Assembly: GCA_048270425.1 (NCBI GenBank)
Contig: JBLWSY010000002.1
Coordinates: 124,001 to 188,000 of the forward strand
Length of the DNA: 64,000 bases
Direction: 5' to 3'
DNA from: Oceanospirillum sp048270425
GTDB taxonomy: Bacteria; Pseudomonadota; Gammaproteobacteria; Pseudomonadales; Halomonadaceae
The notes below the pieces were generated by a model that saw only the letters and a list, made by a program, of their open reading frames with translations, was not told the origin of the DNA and did no database searches. The position numbers were made by a program, and so were the translations under genes. Each line of letters starts with the position of its first letter. Position 1 is the stretch's first letter. Shown here one piece after another: positions 24,772 to 32,927 of this stretch.

Positions 24772-24805
24772 CCGGTTTCTTTGTGATTCATCCCAAAGAA
24801 ACCGG
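24772..24805 (+). repeat. Perfect 11-bp inverted repeat after prkB
   Basis: CCGGTTTCTTT and AAAGAAACCGG with a 12-base loop, no T-run; likely a 3'-end stabilising hairpin upstream of the real terminator. Confidence 0.7.
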
Positions 24806-24818
24806 AATATCAGCCGAC

Positions 24819-24841
24819 ACCTCCTTTACGGAGGTTTTTTA
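24819..24841 (+). terminator. Terminator of the thioesterase-prkB unit
   Basis: ACCTCC-TTTAC-GGAGGT followed by a T-run. Confidence 0.85.
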
Positions 24842-24905
24842 TTGCCTCATTATGTGCAGAATAACTTAATTAATCTCGGCGGATAGCTGAACAGAGGAAG
24901 GTTGC

Positions 24906-26087
24906 ATGAAGCAGAGTATTCAGCAGCGACTATTGTACTCTTTTATTGGATTTGGCCTGTTTATGGGGGCGGTTTTCCCCCTTTATGCGCAGGGCTTTGT
25001 AACCTTTAATGAAGGAATGAAAGCCTGGTTTATTTTCGGCTGCCTGGGAGCCGGGTTGGTCATAGGACTGTTCAATTATTGGCTCTTTAAGCGGCTGGTA
25101 TTAGCGCAGTTGGAACAGATTGCTCAGGTGTCCAAGGCTGTAGCCAGTGGCGATCTGAGTCAGCGCTGCGATATTAAGAGCAACGATACCTTTGGCGAGA
25201 TTATCCACCATTTTAATCAGATGAATCAGAGTCAGCGGGAGCTGGTAGAGGCTGTTCAGGCCAGTGGTGATATTATCCATACCTCTATGCAGGCACTTAA
25301 CCGGCAAACGGAACGTACCCGTGCTGATGTGGTGAGTCAGAATGAGAGCCTTACCCAGATTAATGAAACCGTAGCAACCATGGCGGATGCTGTGGTGAGC
25401 ATCGCTTCCCATGCTCAGTCTACGGCAGGGGTTGCTCAGCATACGGAAGAGGACGCGAGAAAGGGTAACGCGGTTGTTCAGGAAGGTATTACCGGCATCA
25501 GCCAGCTGATTAATGATGTGAATACCGTCAGTGAAACACTTCAGGGGCTGGCACGTGAAGCGGAGAACATTGGCGAAGTACTGGATATTATTGAAGGTAT
25601 TGCCGAGCAGACCAACTTGCTGGCGCTAAATGCCGCTATTGAAGCTGCCCGTGCCGGTGAACAGGGCCGGGGCTTTGCCGTGGTGGCTGATGAGGTTCGA
25701 ACCCTGGCCAGCCGTTCTCGTCAGGCGACGGAAGATATTCACAGCATGATTGGCCGCCTGCAGCAGCAATCCAGGGATGCGGTAACCGCGATGAGTCATG
25801 GTCAGGCCAGTGCGCAGTCCAGTGTGGATCAGATTCGGGAAACTGGCGAAGCACTGGAAAGCATTACTCAGGCGGTGATTGATATTGCTGAGATGAACTC
25901 GGATATCAGTCGTACTGCCAATGCCTATAGCAGCTCAGCTGAAGAAGTGGTGACTCAGATGCAGTCACTGCAGTCGATGGTATCGGAAACCCAGCACGAT
26001 GCGGATGCGGCGGAGCAGGCTTCCCGATCCTTGTCGGAGGCGGTTTCAGGTTTGCAGCAGCGGGTGCAGCGCTATCGTGTGTCCTGA
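24906..26087 (+). CDS. Methyl-accepting chemotaxis protein without periplasmic sensor
   Basis: A 393-residue receptor. Two hydrophobic segments (about 8-30 and 38-64) are separated by only a short loop, so there is no periplasmic ligand domain. A HAMP domain follows (about 65-118), then a signalling domain with the conserved hairpin tip (IAEQTNLLALNAAIEAARAG). Input may come through the membrane segments or from another protein. The C-terminus (RVQRYRVS) lacks a CheR/CheB tether pentapeptide. AGGAAGG precedes the start. Confidence 0.92.
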   Translation: MKQSIQQRLLYSFIGFGLFMGAVFPLYAQGFVTFNEGMKAWFIFGCLGAGLVIGLFNYWLFKRLVLAQLEQIAQVSKAVASGDLSQRCDIKSNDTFGEIIHHFNQMNQSQRELVEAVQASGDIIHTSMQALNRQTERTRADVVSQNESLTQINETVATMADAVVSIASHAQSTAGVAQHTEEDARKGNAVVQEGITGISQLINDVNTVSETLQGLAREAENIGEVLDIIEGIAEQTNLLALNAAIEAARAGEQGRGFAVVADEVRTLASRSRQATEDIHSMIGRLQQQSRDAVTAMSHGQASAQSSVDQIRETGEALESITQAVIDIAEMNSDISRTANAYSSSAEEVVTQMQSLQSMVSETQHDADAAEQASRSLSEAVSGLQQRVQRYRVS

Positions 26088-26284
26088 TTAGCCTTAAGTC
26101 GGTATCGGCTTTTGCTGCAGGGGCTAGGAAGTGACCTTTCTCAGGTCTACAATGAGTTTTTATAACAAGCTTCAGTTGTCCGGTATGTGTAAGCTGGATT
26201 TTAGTGATTTGAGCTTCGTAACTCATAATAGAAGCCAGCCGAGTTTTTTTGCTGGTTTTAACAGATTAAAGCGGAACCGATATT

Positions 26285-26626
26285 ATGGATTGTCTGTTTT
26301 GTAAGTTAGTGGCCCGGGAGATCCCGGCCGATATCGTCTTTGAAGATGATGATGTAATCGCATTTCGTGATATTGCCCCTCAGGCACCGACACATATTCT
26401 GATCATTCCTAAGCGCCATATCTCTACACTGAATGATCTGACCGAAGAGGACTGTGCACTGGTTGGCCGTCTTCAGTTTACTGCGCAGAAAATCGCGAAA
26501 GAGGTCGGCATTGCAGAAGATGGTTACCGTGTTGTAATGAACTGCAATGAGGATGGCGGGCAAACGGTCTACCATATCCACATGCATCTCTTGGGTGGTC
26601 GGTCGATGACCTGGCCTCCGGGTTAA
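26285..26626 (+). CDS. hinT: HIT-family nucleotide hydrolase (HinT-like)
   Basis: A 113-residue HIT protein. The histidine triad is read in YHIHMHLLGGR (HxHxH), with MDCLFCKLVAREIP as the typical start carrying Cys ligands. HinT hydrolyses AMP-lysine and other purine phosphoramidates. Monocistronic with a strong terminator; length is standard. Confidence 0.95.
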   Translation: MDCLFCKLVAREIPADIVFEDDDVIAFRDIAPQAPTHILIIPKRHISTLNDLTEEDCALVGRLQFTAQKIAKEVGIAEDGYRVVMNCNEDGGQTVYHIHMHLLGGRSMTWPPG

Positions 26627-26640
26627 AGCAAACATAAACA

Positions 26641-26666
26641 ACGGGTGTCGAAAGACACCCGTTTTT
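26641..26666 (+). terminator. Terminator of hinT
   Basis: ACGGGTGTC-GAAA-GACACCCGT with a T-run; GAAA tetraloop. Confidence 0.92.
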
Positions 26667-26824
26667 CGTTGTCCGCAATAAAGTGTACATATCTTGACCT
26701 GACTCATGCGTCATTCATGAGGTAGGGCTTTAGAAAAAAATCAGAAAACCGTCACAATCAGTAGGGATACTGAGATCAGGCCGGAAGCCTGTCAGACTTA
26801 AACTTTGAAGTAGGAATCTTAATT

Positions 26825-27799
26825 ATGGATCAGGTGATTCGCGAAATTCTGGTGCCGGGTGCACCTCGGGTAGAAGACCATCATCATGAGCAGCTGAATG
26901 CTTTTCTGGAGCTGGCGAAACAGTACGAACCCATTCCAACAGCTGTTGTACATCCCGCTGATGGTAATAGCCTTCTGGGGGCGATTGAGGCGGCTGAAGA
27001 AGGTCTGATTATTCCTTATCTGGTGGGCCCTGAAGCTAAGATACGTTCCATCGCGGATGAGTGTGGCGTGGATCTGAGTAAATATAAAATCATTCCGACG
27101 GCACATAGCCATGAGTCTGCCGAGCTATCGGCCCAGATGGCGCATCGGGGTGAGGTTCATGCGCTGATGAAAGGCAGTCTGGGTTCTTCTGAGCTGCTGG
27201 CAGCTATCATAGACAAGAAAGCGGGTCTGCGTACGGAATATCGCCTGAGTCATGTTTTTGTCATGGATGTGCCGAGCTACCACAAAACTCTGATTGTGAC
27301 CGATGCGGCCATTAACATTGCACCGGATCTGATGACGAAAAAAGATATTGCGCAGAACGCCATCAACTGTGCCCGAGCACTGGGTATTGAGCAGCCTAAG
27401 GTTGCGATTCTGGCTGCTGTTGAAAAGGTTAAGCCGGGTATGCAAAGCACGCTTGATGCAGCTGCCCTTTGTAAGATGGCGGATCGTAAGCAGATCACCG
27501 GTGGTCTGCTGGATGGGCCTTTGGCCTTTGATAATGCGATCTCCCAAGAGGCGGCTCTGGATAAAGGTATTGATTCTGAGGTCAGTGGTGATGTGGATAT
27601 TCTGCTGGTGCCGGATTTAGAAGCGGGTAATATTCTGGCAAAACAGCTGCAGTATCTGGCGGGAGCCAAGTCAGCAGGGATTGTGTTGGGTGCTAAGGTT
27701 CCGGTGATCCTGACCAGCCGTGCGGCCAAGCCTCTGGAGCGTTTAAGCTCCTGTGCGGTGGCATCTCTTGTTGCTCATAAACAAGGTCTGACGCTTTAA
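26825..27799 (+). CDS. pta: Phosphate acetyl/butyryltransferase (short form)
   Basis: A 324-residue PTA_PTB-family enzyme without the long DRTGG N-terminal domain of Escherichia coli Pta. MKGSLGSSELLAAI, VTDAAINIAPDL and GGLLDGPLAFDNAIS are family core motifs. It converts an acyl-CoA and phosphate to acyl phosphate and CoA. Acetyl, propionyl and butyryl substrates are all possible; sequence alone does not decide. It lies 29 bases before ackA, so the pair turns acyl-CoA into acid plus ATP, or the reverse. Confidence 0.87.
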   Translation: MDQVIREILVPGAPRVEDHHHEQLNAFLELAKQYEPIPTAVVHPADGNSLLGAIEAAEEGLIIPYLVGPEAKIRSIADECGVDLSKYKIIPTAHSHESAELSAQMAHRGEVHALMKGSLGSSELLAAIIDKKAGLRTEYRLSHVFVMDVPSYHKTLIVTDAAINIAPDLMTKKDIAQNAINCARALGIEQPKVAILAAVEKVKPGMQSTLDAAALCKMADRKQITGGLLDGPLAFDNAISQEAALDKGIDSEVSGDVDILLVPDLEAGNILAKQLQYLAGAKSAGIVLGAKVPVILTSRAAKPLERLSSCAVASLVAHKQGLTL

Positions 27800-27828
27800 T
27801 ATCGGTGTGCCGAACAGGAAAGGATCCT

Positions 27829-29028
27829 ATGAATTCAATTTTGATTGTTAATGCCGGTTCGTCCAGCTTGAAGTGCTCGATTTTTGATGAAGATGGTGGA
27901 GAGATCCGTCAGCATTTTCGCGTTAAAGTAGCTAATCTGGCAGGCCCTGCACATCTGGAAATTTACGACCACAGCGAAAAAGTGGACGGAATTCTGGTTG
28001 ATAAAATGGATATCTCTGCGGAAGAGCTGGATGTTGCTCACAGTCAGGCACACCATCAGGCGCTGTCTGTGGTAATGAACTGGTTGGATCGAAATACCAA
28101 ATTTAAGGTGACACAAGTCGGTCACCGAATTGTGCATGGTGGTGATTTCTATTCTGAACCTGTAGTCATTACGGATGAGGTTCTGGAGAATCTGTCTAAA
28201 CTGATCCCGCTGGCACCGCTACACCAACCTTATAATCTGAAGCTGGTACAGGTGTGTCAGGACCTGTTGCCGGGGCTGCCTCAGGTTGCCTGTTTTGATA
28301 CCGCATTTCACAGCACGATTCCGGATGTGGCCCGTAACTTTGCTATTCCCCGTGCGCTGACCCGGGAAGGGGTTCGTCGCTACGGTTTCCACGGTCTGTC
28401 TTATCAATATATCCACAATAAGCTGACTGAGCTGGATGGTGATCTGGCTCAGGGGAAGATGGTGGTAGCGCACCTTGGTGCCGGTGCCAGTATGTGTGCT
28501 ATTGAGGATGGTGAAAGTATCGCATCTACTATGGGCTTTACCGCTCTGGATGGGCTGCCGATGGGCAGTCGTTGCGGTCAGATCGATCCTGGTGTGCTGC
28601 TCTATCTGATGCGTGAGCACAAGATGGATGTGGATGCTATCGAGTCACTGCTATACAAGAAAAGTGGCTGGCAAGGGGTTTCCGGTATCAGCAGTGATAT
28701 GCTGACGTTGCATAAAGATGGCTCCACTCATGCTCAGGAAGCAATCGATATGTTCGTTTATCGTATCGCCCGAGAGACAGGTTCTCTGGTTGCAGCTATG
28801 GGTGGCATGGATACTTTTGTTTTCACCGGTGGTGTGGGTGAGAATGATGCGGAAATTCGTGCCCAGGTTGCCCATCAGAATCAGTGGCTTGGAATGAAAC
28901 TGGATGCTCAGCGTAATAAGGCCAATGAGTATCTGATCAGCGCTGATGACAGTAACGTGAAGGTATTCGCTATTCCGACTAACGAAGAGTTGATGATTGC
29001 CCGTCATACGTCACGGCTGTTACGTTAA
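27829..29028 (+). CDS. ackA: Acetate kinase
   Basis: A 399-residue ASKHA-fold kinase. NAGSSSLKCSIFD binds phosphate, GFHGLSYQYI and HLGAGASMCAIEDG are nucleotide/substrate motifs, and MGSRCGQIDPG and VFTGGVGEN complete the family pattern. ATG 27829 follows AGGAAAGGATCCT; an upstream in-frame start at 27805 has no ribosome site. It makes ATP and acetate (or another short acid) from acyl phosphate. It is followed by a strong terminator. Confidence 0.95.
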   Translation: MNSILIVNAGSSSLKCSIFDEDGGEIRQHFRVKVANLAGPAHLEIYDHSEKVDGILVDKMDISAEELDVAHSQAHHQALSVVMNWLDRNTKFKVTQVGHRIVHGGDFYSEPVVITDEVLENLSKLIPLAPLHQPYNLKLVQVCQDLLPGLPQVACFDTAFHSTIPDVARNFAIPRALTREGVRRYGFHGLSYQYIHNKLTELDGDLAQGKMVVAHLGAGASMCAIEDGESIASTMGFTALDGLPMGSRCGQIDPGVLLYLMREHKMDVDAIESLLYKKSGWQGVSGISSDMLTLHKDGSTHAQEAIDMFVYRIARETGSLVAAMGGMDTFVFTGGVGENDAEIRAQVAHQNQWLGMKLDAQRNKANEYLISADDSNVKVFAIPTNEELMIARHTSRLLR

Positions 29029-29084
29029 ACTTCGTTTTTCTCTCATGCTCTGTTTTTCTCTCACATAGTGAGTGATTCCACGCA

Positions 29085-29116
29085 AGAGATGCAGGAGATA
29101 TCCTGCATCTCTTTTT
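29085..29116 (+). terminator. Terminator of pta-ackA
   Basis: 12-bp perfect stem AGAGATGCAGGA/TCCTGCATCTCT, loop GATA, T-run. Confidence 0.93.
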
Positions 29117-29265
29117 GCGCTTAGGTGGTCTGCTAATACCGGTCGTATCTCCTTGGAAACTCTTTTGATTTATCTCATCCGCTTTTTAAAAAGTCCGTAT
29201 AAAGCCATAGCCGAATGAGCGGGCATTCGCTAACATGCCCTGCAGATACAGGTGAGGTTTTCCCC

Positions 29266-29913
29266 ATGCAAAATATTCGTCAACATACACCGTTGGACAA
29301 AATCCTGATTGGTGCTGATACCGTCCTCAAAACTCTGATTCCAGGTGCTGCAGAACCCTATCGCCCTAATCCGGCACGCAGTGAGGCAGAGCAGGAGATG
29401 ACCCCGACAGAGCGTAAGCATGCTGCAGGGTTGATGCGTATTAATCATACTGGTGAGGTCTGTGCTCAGGCGCTTTATCAGGGGCAGTCAGTGACTGCAA
29501 AGCTGCCAGAAGTACGCGAACAGATGGAAGAGGCTGCCAGAGAAGAAATTGACCACCTGGCATGGTGTGAGCAGCGTATTCGTCAGCTGGGCAGTCGTCC
29601 CAGTTTATTGAATCCTGTGTTTTATGGGCTATCTTTCGGTATTGGCGCTGCCGCTGGCGCTGCCGGTGACAAGTACAGCTTGGGTTTTGTGGCTGCAACG
29701 GAGCAACAGGTGTGTAAGCATCTGGAGTCTCATATGCAAAGTCTGCCATCCGGTGACCAGAAAAGCCGTGCGATTCTGGAACAGATGTATATCGATGAAG
29801 AGCAACATGCGAATCAGGCGCTGGATGCAGGCGGTATTCGTTTCCCAGTACCGGTTAAGATGGCGATGAAGCTGATGTCAAAAGTAATGACCAAATCGGT
29901 TTACCGGATTTGA
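29266..29913 (+). CDS. coq7: 2-octaprenyl-3-methyl-6-methoxy-1,4-benzoquinol hydroxylase Coq7
   Basis: A 215-residue di-iron hydroxylase. Iron ligands are visible in INHTGEVCAQALYQGQ, REEIDHLAWCE and DEEQHANQAL (E...ExxH repeated). It performs the last hydroxylation in ubiquinone synthesis, at the inner membrane. ATG 29266 after GGTGAGG is preferred to an upstream in-frame start at 29215. It is next to speD-osmC-crp, the order known from Pseudomonas. Confidence 0.94.
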   Translation: MQNIRQHTPLDKILIGADTVLKTLIPGAAEPYRPNPARSEAEQEMTPTERKHAAGLMRINHTGEVCAQALYQGQSVTAKLPEVREQMEEAAREEIDHLAWCEQRIRQLGSRPSLLNPVFYGLSFGIGAAAGAAGDKYSLGFVAATEQQVCKHLESHMQSLPSGDQKSRAILEQMYIDEEQHANQALDAGGIRFPVPVKMAMKLMSKVMTKSVYRI

Positions 29914-30105
29914 TTACTGAGTAAGTTCATGGAGCTTATCCGGACTCGCCATTAGAATTTTTTTGTTGCAGAATGTAACGCCCGCTGCCTTCTAAGGCTA
30001 CGGTGTACGAATATCAAAGGTTAACAGGCTGTCAGGTCTGTTAATGCTTGTAAGCAGGTGTCATGGATTCAAGGACGTGACGCCTTACTTTTCAGGAGAA
30101 AAGCA

Positions 30106-30504
30106 ATGACTGCTTCTTTAAATCAGGCTGATAAATCCTCGCCAAGTGGTGTAATCGCCTTCTTATCCGCGTATGCCTCCCTGCCTTTTCGCCATCATGC
30201 TCTGGTCGGCTGTGCTTTTTTGCTGATTCTGGCATCGGTTAAATTTCTGATCAGTGTCAGTCAACCGGAAGGTATCTGGTGGGAGGCGCTGAACACAATC
30301 AATTTGTTTGTTGTCATCAGTACGCTGATGTATGGTGCGATCTTTTTTTCTCAGATCATGGCCAGTCTTAGTGCTCAGGTTGTGCAGATTCTTTTTCCTG
30401 GCGATAAGGCGATGGCAACGGGCTGTGTTATTGGGGTTGTTCTGTCTGGCGTAATGATTATGCTGCTGGCCCCGTACGTGCTGAATCTTATCTGGCGCGT
30501 CTGA
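30106..30504 (+). CDS. Small integral membrane protein, unknown function
   Basis: A 132-residue protein not recognised. Three hydrophobic segments: about 30-52, 64-84 and 105-129. AGGAG lies 8 bases before ATG 30106. It is between coq7 and speD on the plus strand with its own terminator, so it is probably a single-gene unit. No catalytic motif is seen. Confidence 0.65.
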   Translation: MTASLNQADKSSPSGVIAFLSAYASLPFRHHALVGCAFLLILASVKFLISVSQPEGIWWEALNTINLFVVISTLMYGAIFFSQIMASLSAQVVQILFPGDKAMATGCVIGVVLSGVMIMLLAPYVLNLIWRV

Positions 30505-30571
30505 TTCTTTATTTCAGGTTGTAGCTAAGGGCGTTGTTCGGACGCCTTTTTGCTGCACAAATCATAGGCAC

Positions 30572-30611
30572 AAAAAAACGCCTGCAGCTGAGAGCTTGCA
30601 GGCGTTTTTTT
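30572..30611. terminator. Bidirectional terminator between the membrane protein gene and speD
   Basis: Long stem AAAAAAACGCCTGCA/TGCAGGCGTTTTTTT (loop about 10 bases), A- and T-runs on both sides. Confidence 0.92.
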
Positions 30612-30624
30612 ATACGTCTACTTC

Positions 30625-31413
30625 TTACTCTATATTGCGCGAGTAGAAGATTTCCAGCATCTCTTTGCGCAGACGGGCTTCAATATCTGCCGCCTCTTCA
30701 AAGGTCAGTTTGTTCTTATCGATGCCAAACAGGTAGTTGTCCAGCTCAAAATCTTTCAGCAGCATTTTGGTGTGGAACATATTTTCCTGATAAACGTTCA
30801 CATCAATCATCTGATACGCGTTCTTGGTATCTTCAGACAGGTAGTCCTGAATTGACGTGATCGGGTGATCGATAAACAGCTTGCGGCCGGATTCGTCACG
30901 GGTAAAACCACGTACGCGGTAATCCATGGTTACGATATCGGAATCAAAGCTGTGAATCAGGTAGTTCAGCGCTTTCAGTGGGGAGATCATACCGCAAGTG
31001 GATACGTCAATATCCAGGCGGAAGGTACTGATACCGCCATCTGGATGGCTTTCCGGATAGGTGTGAACCGTCACGTGGCTTTTATCCAGATGAGCAACAA
31101 CTGTTTCTGGTAGTGGGCCGGGGCCGACATTGTTTTCCGATTCGTCAGTCAGCTCATGTTCAGCGATCAGTACTGTCACACTGGCACCATGGGGATCGTA
31201 ATCCTGACGTGCGATATTCAGAATGTGGGCACCAATAATATTGGTCACATCTTTTAAGATCTGCGTAAGGCGTTCAGCGTTATAGAGCTCATCGATGTAA
31301 TCAATATACTCTTCACGTTGCTGCTCTGTTTTGGCATAGCAGATGTCATAAATGTTAAAGCTCAGGGAACTGGTAAGGTTGTTAAACCCATGAAGCCTGA
31401 TATTATCCTTCAC
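30625..31413 (-). CDS. speD: S-adenosylmethionine decarboxylase proenzyme
   Basis: A 262-residue SpeD of the Escherichia coli type. The pyruvoyl-forming self-cleavage site is Lys-Ser in HLDKSHVTVHTYPESHP; DVSTCGMISPLKALNY is also conserved. The product supplies aminopropyl groups for spermidine. GTG 31413 is chosen because the protein then begins as the Escherichia coli one does, just before RLHGFNNLT, with GAGG 8 bases upstream; an upstream TTG at 31458 would add 15 residues without family support. Confidence 0.94.
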   Translation of the reverse strand: MKDNIRLHGFNNLTSSLSFNIYDICYAKTEQQREEYIDYIDELYNAERLTQILKDVTNIIGAHILNIARQDYDPHGASVTVLIAEHELTDESENNVGPGPLPETVVAHLDKSHVTVHTYPESHPDGGISTFRLDIDVSTCGMISPLKALNYLIHSFDSDIVTMDYRVRGFTRDESGRKLFIDHPITSIQDYLSEDTKNAYQMIDVNVYQENMFHTKMLLKDFELDNYLFGIDKNKLTFEEAADIEARLRKEMLEIFYSRNIE

Positions 31414-31468
31414 GCCCGAGACCTCGCGTAATGCAAAATTCGTGAAATTTCCCACCAACCTTATTGGC

Positions 31469-31513
31469 TAGCCACTTTTGAAAGGCGCGTATTATGCCTA
31501 TAAAAAGTGGCTA
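31469..31513. repeat. 11-bp inverted repeat upstream of speD
   Basis: TAGCCACTTTT and AAAAGTGGCTA, 22 bases apart. On the minus strand the spacer holds GGCATAAT, a -10-like element, so the arms may be operator half-sites around the speD promoter. Confidence 0.5.
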
Positions 31514-31522
31514 TTGCACAAA

Positions 31523-31561
31523 AAAATTACCCTTTTACCGACAACTTCAGCGGGTAATTTT
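31523..31561 (-). terminator. Possible terminator downstream of osmC
   Basis: AAAATTACCC/GGGTAATTTT, 10-bp arms, 19-base loop; weak because of the loop. Confidence 0.4.
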
Positions 31562-31572
31562 TAACTGCATTA

Positions 31573-31992
31573 TTACAGCTCAATAATTTCATAGTCGTGA
31601 CTGATTTCTACTCCGCCAGCGGCCAGCATGATAGATGCTGAGCAGTACTTTTCAGCGGACAGTTCAACGGCACGCTTAACCTGTACTTCTTTAATACCGC
31701 GACCTTTTACAACAAAATGCAGGTGGATTTTGGTAAAGAGAGCCGGAACGGCATCTGCACGCTCAGCTTCTATCTCAACATAGCAGTCACTGACATCCTG
31801 ACGGGATTTTTGCAGAATTCCGATCACATCAAAGGAGCTGCAGGAACCCAGGCCCATCAACAGAAGCTCCATAGGGCGGGGACCTGTATTGCGTCCCCCC
31901 TTTTCTGGCGGACCATCAACAACGATTGCATGACCGGAGCCGGATTCTGCCAGAAACTGAACGCCATCGGTCCACTTAACGACTGCTTTCAT
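31573..31992 (-). CDS. OsmC family protein
   Basis: A 139-residue OsmC-fold protein with the two reactive Cys expected: LMGLGSCSSFDV and EKYCSASIML. OsmC/Ohr proteins reduce organic hydroperoxides using these thiols; this subgroup (YhfA-like, always near crp in gammaproteobacteria) has no settled substrate. Divergent from crp with a 209-base gap. Confidence 0.9.
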   Translation of the reverse strand: MKAVVKWTDGVQFLAESGSGHAIVVDGPPEKGGRNTGPRPMELLLMGLGSCSSFDVIGILQKSRQDVSDCYVEIEAERADAVPALFTKIHLHFVVKGRGIKEVQVKRAVELSAEKYCSASIMLAAGGVEISHDYEIIEL

Positions 31993-32201
31993 TCCGCTCT
32001 ATTCTCCTGCTTAGTGTTTGATATTGTTAAATGAATTCAGCAGGCAATATGGCTGATATGGGATAGTCACGCAAGTTTTCCGGCTAAAAAAGACGTCTGT
32101 TACCGTTTGTACTGAACAGGGTTTTTTTGTTGTTTTCCTGTAGATCGGGTATTGTCTGCTTCGGTAGCTTTCCGTTTGCATGTAAAAAAGGGTTTTTTGT
32201 T

Positions 32202-32834
32202 ATGTTGCCTGCCATAAAAAAGGAGATTCCTGGACTGAGCGAGTTCCTGTCGATCAGTCACAGACGCAGCTTTCCTAAGCGATCAACGCTGATTTCAGCT
32301 GGCGCTGAGAGCAGTTCGCTTTTCTATCTTATTAAGGGGTCCGTCACCGTTTCTATTGAAGATGAAGATGGTCATGAGATGGTGGTTGCTTATCTGAATG
32401 AAGGTTCTTTCTTTGGTGAAATGGGGTTGTTTGACGAGATCAGCCGTCGCAGCGCCTGGGTGAAAGCCAAAACGGATGTGGAAGTAGCCGAGGTAAGCTA
32501 CACGCGTTTTATGGAGTTAACGGAGAAAGATACCCGTCTGCTTTACGTGCTGGGTAATCAGCTTGCGGTGCGCTTGCGCAATACGACGCGCAAGGTGGGA
32601 GACCTGGCGTTTATGGATGTTACAGGTCGTGTTGCCCGTACCCTGCTTGATTTGTGCAAAGAACCCGATGCAATGACACATCCCGACGGGATGCAGATTA
32701 AGGTCACGCGTCAGGAGATCGCCCGTATCGTGGGATGTTCACGTGAAATGGTGGGGCGTGTGCTGAAAGATCTGGAGGAGCAGGGACTGGTGACAGCCAG
32801 CGGCAAAACCATGGTAGTATATGGCACGCGATAG
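32202..32834 (+). CDS. crp: cAMP-responsive regulator Crp/Vfr
   Basis: A 210-residue Crp-family regulator, the length of Escherichia coli CRP. Cyclic nucleotide pocket: GSFFGEMGLFDEISRRSAWV (Glu and Arg/Ser ligands) then VRLRNTTRKVGDLAFMDVTGR (C-helix Thr). HTH: VTRQEIARIVGCSREMVGRV. ATG 32202 gives the family's normal N-terminus; the frame extends upstream without support. Position beside osmC and speD matches Pseudomonas vfr. Probable global regulator of carbon use, motility and surface factors. Confidence 0.93.
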   Translation: MLPAIKKEIPGLSEFLSISHRRSFPKRSTLISAGAESSSLFYLIKGSVTVSIEDEDGHEMVVAYLNEGSFFGEMGLFDEISRRSAWVKAKTDVEVAEVSYTRFMELTEKDTRLLYVLGNQLAVRLRNTTRKVGDLAFMDVTGRVARTLLDLCKEPDAMTHPDGMQIKVTRQEIARIVGCSREMVGRVLKDLEEQGLVTASGKTMVVYGTR

Positions 32835-32865
32835 TGTGTGATTAGCCCATCATCCAGATTTCAAT

Positions 32866-32902
32866 AAAACCGTCGCTCCTGAAAAGGAAGCGGCGGTTTT
32901 TT
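32866..32902 (+). terminator. Terminator of crp
   Basis: AAAACCGTCGCT/AGCGGCGGTTTT with inner TCCT-GAAA-AGGA pairing and a T-run; also serves the converging GGDEF-EAL gene. Confidence 0.87.
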
Positions 32903-32927
32903 TATGGCTGATGATCAGGCCGGGATA

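Noticed and set aside
24860..24900. GCGGATAG before the chemoreceptor gene as a sigma-28 -10 box
   Set aside because: No matching -35 at the required 11-base spacing.
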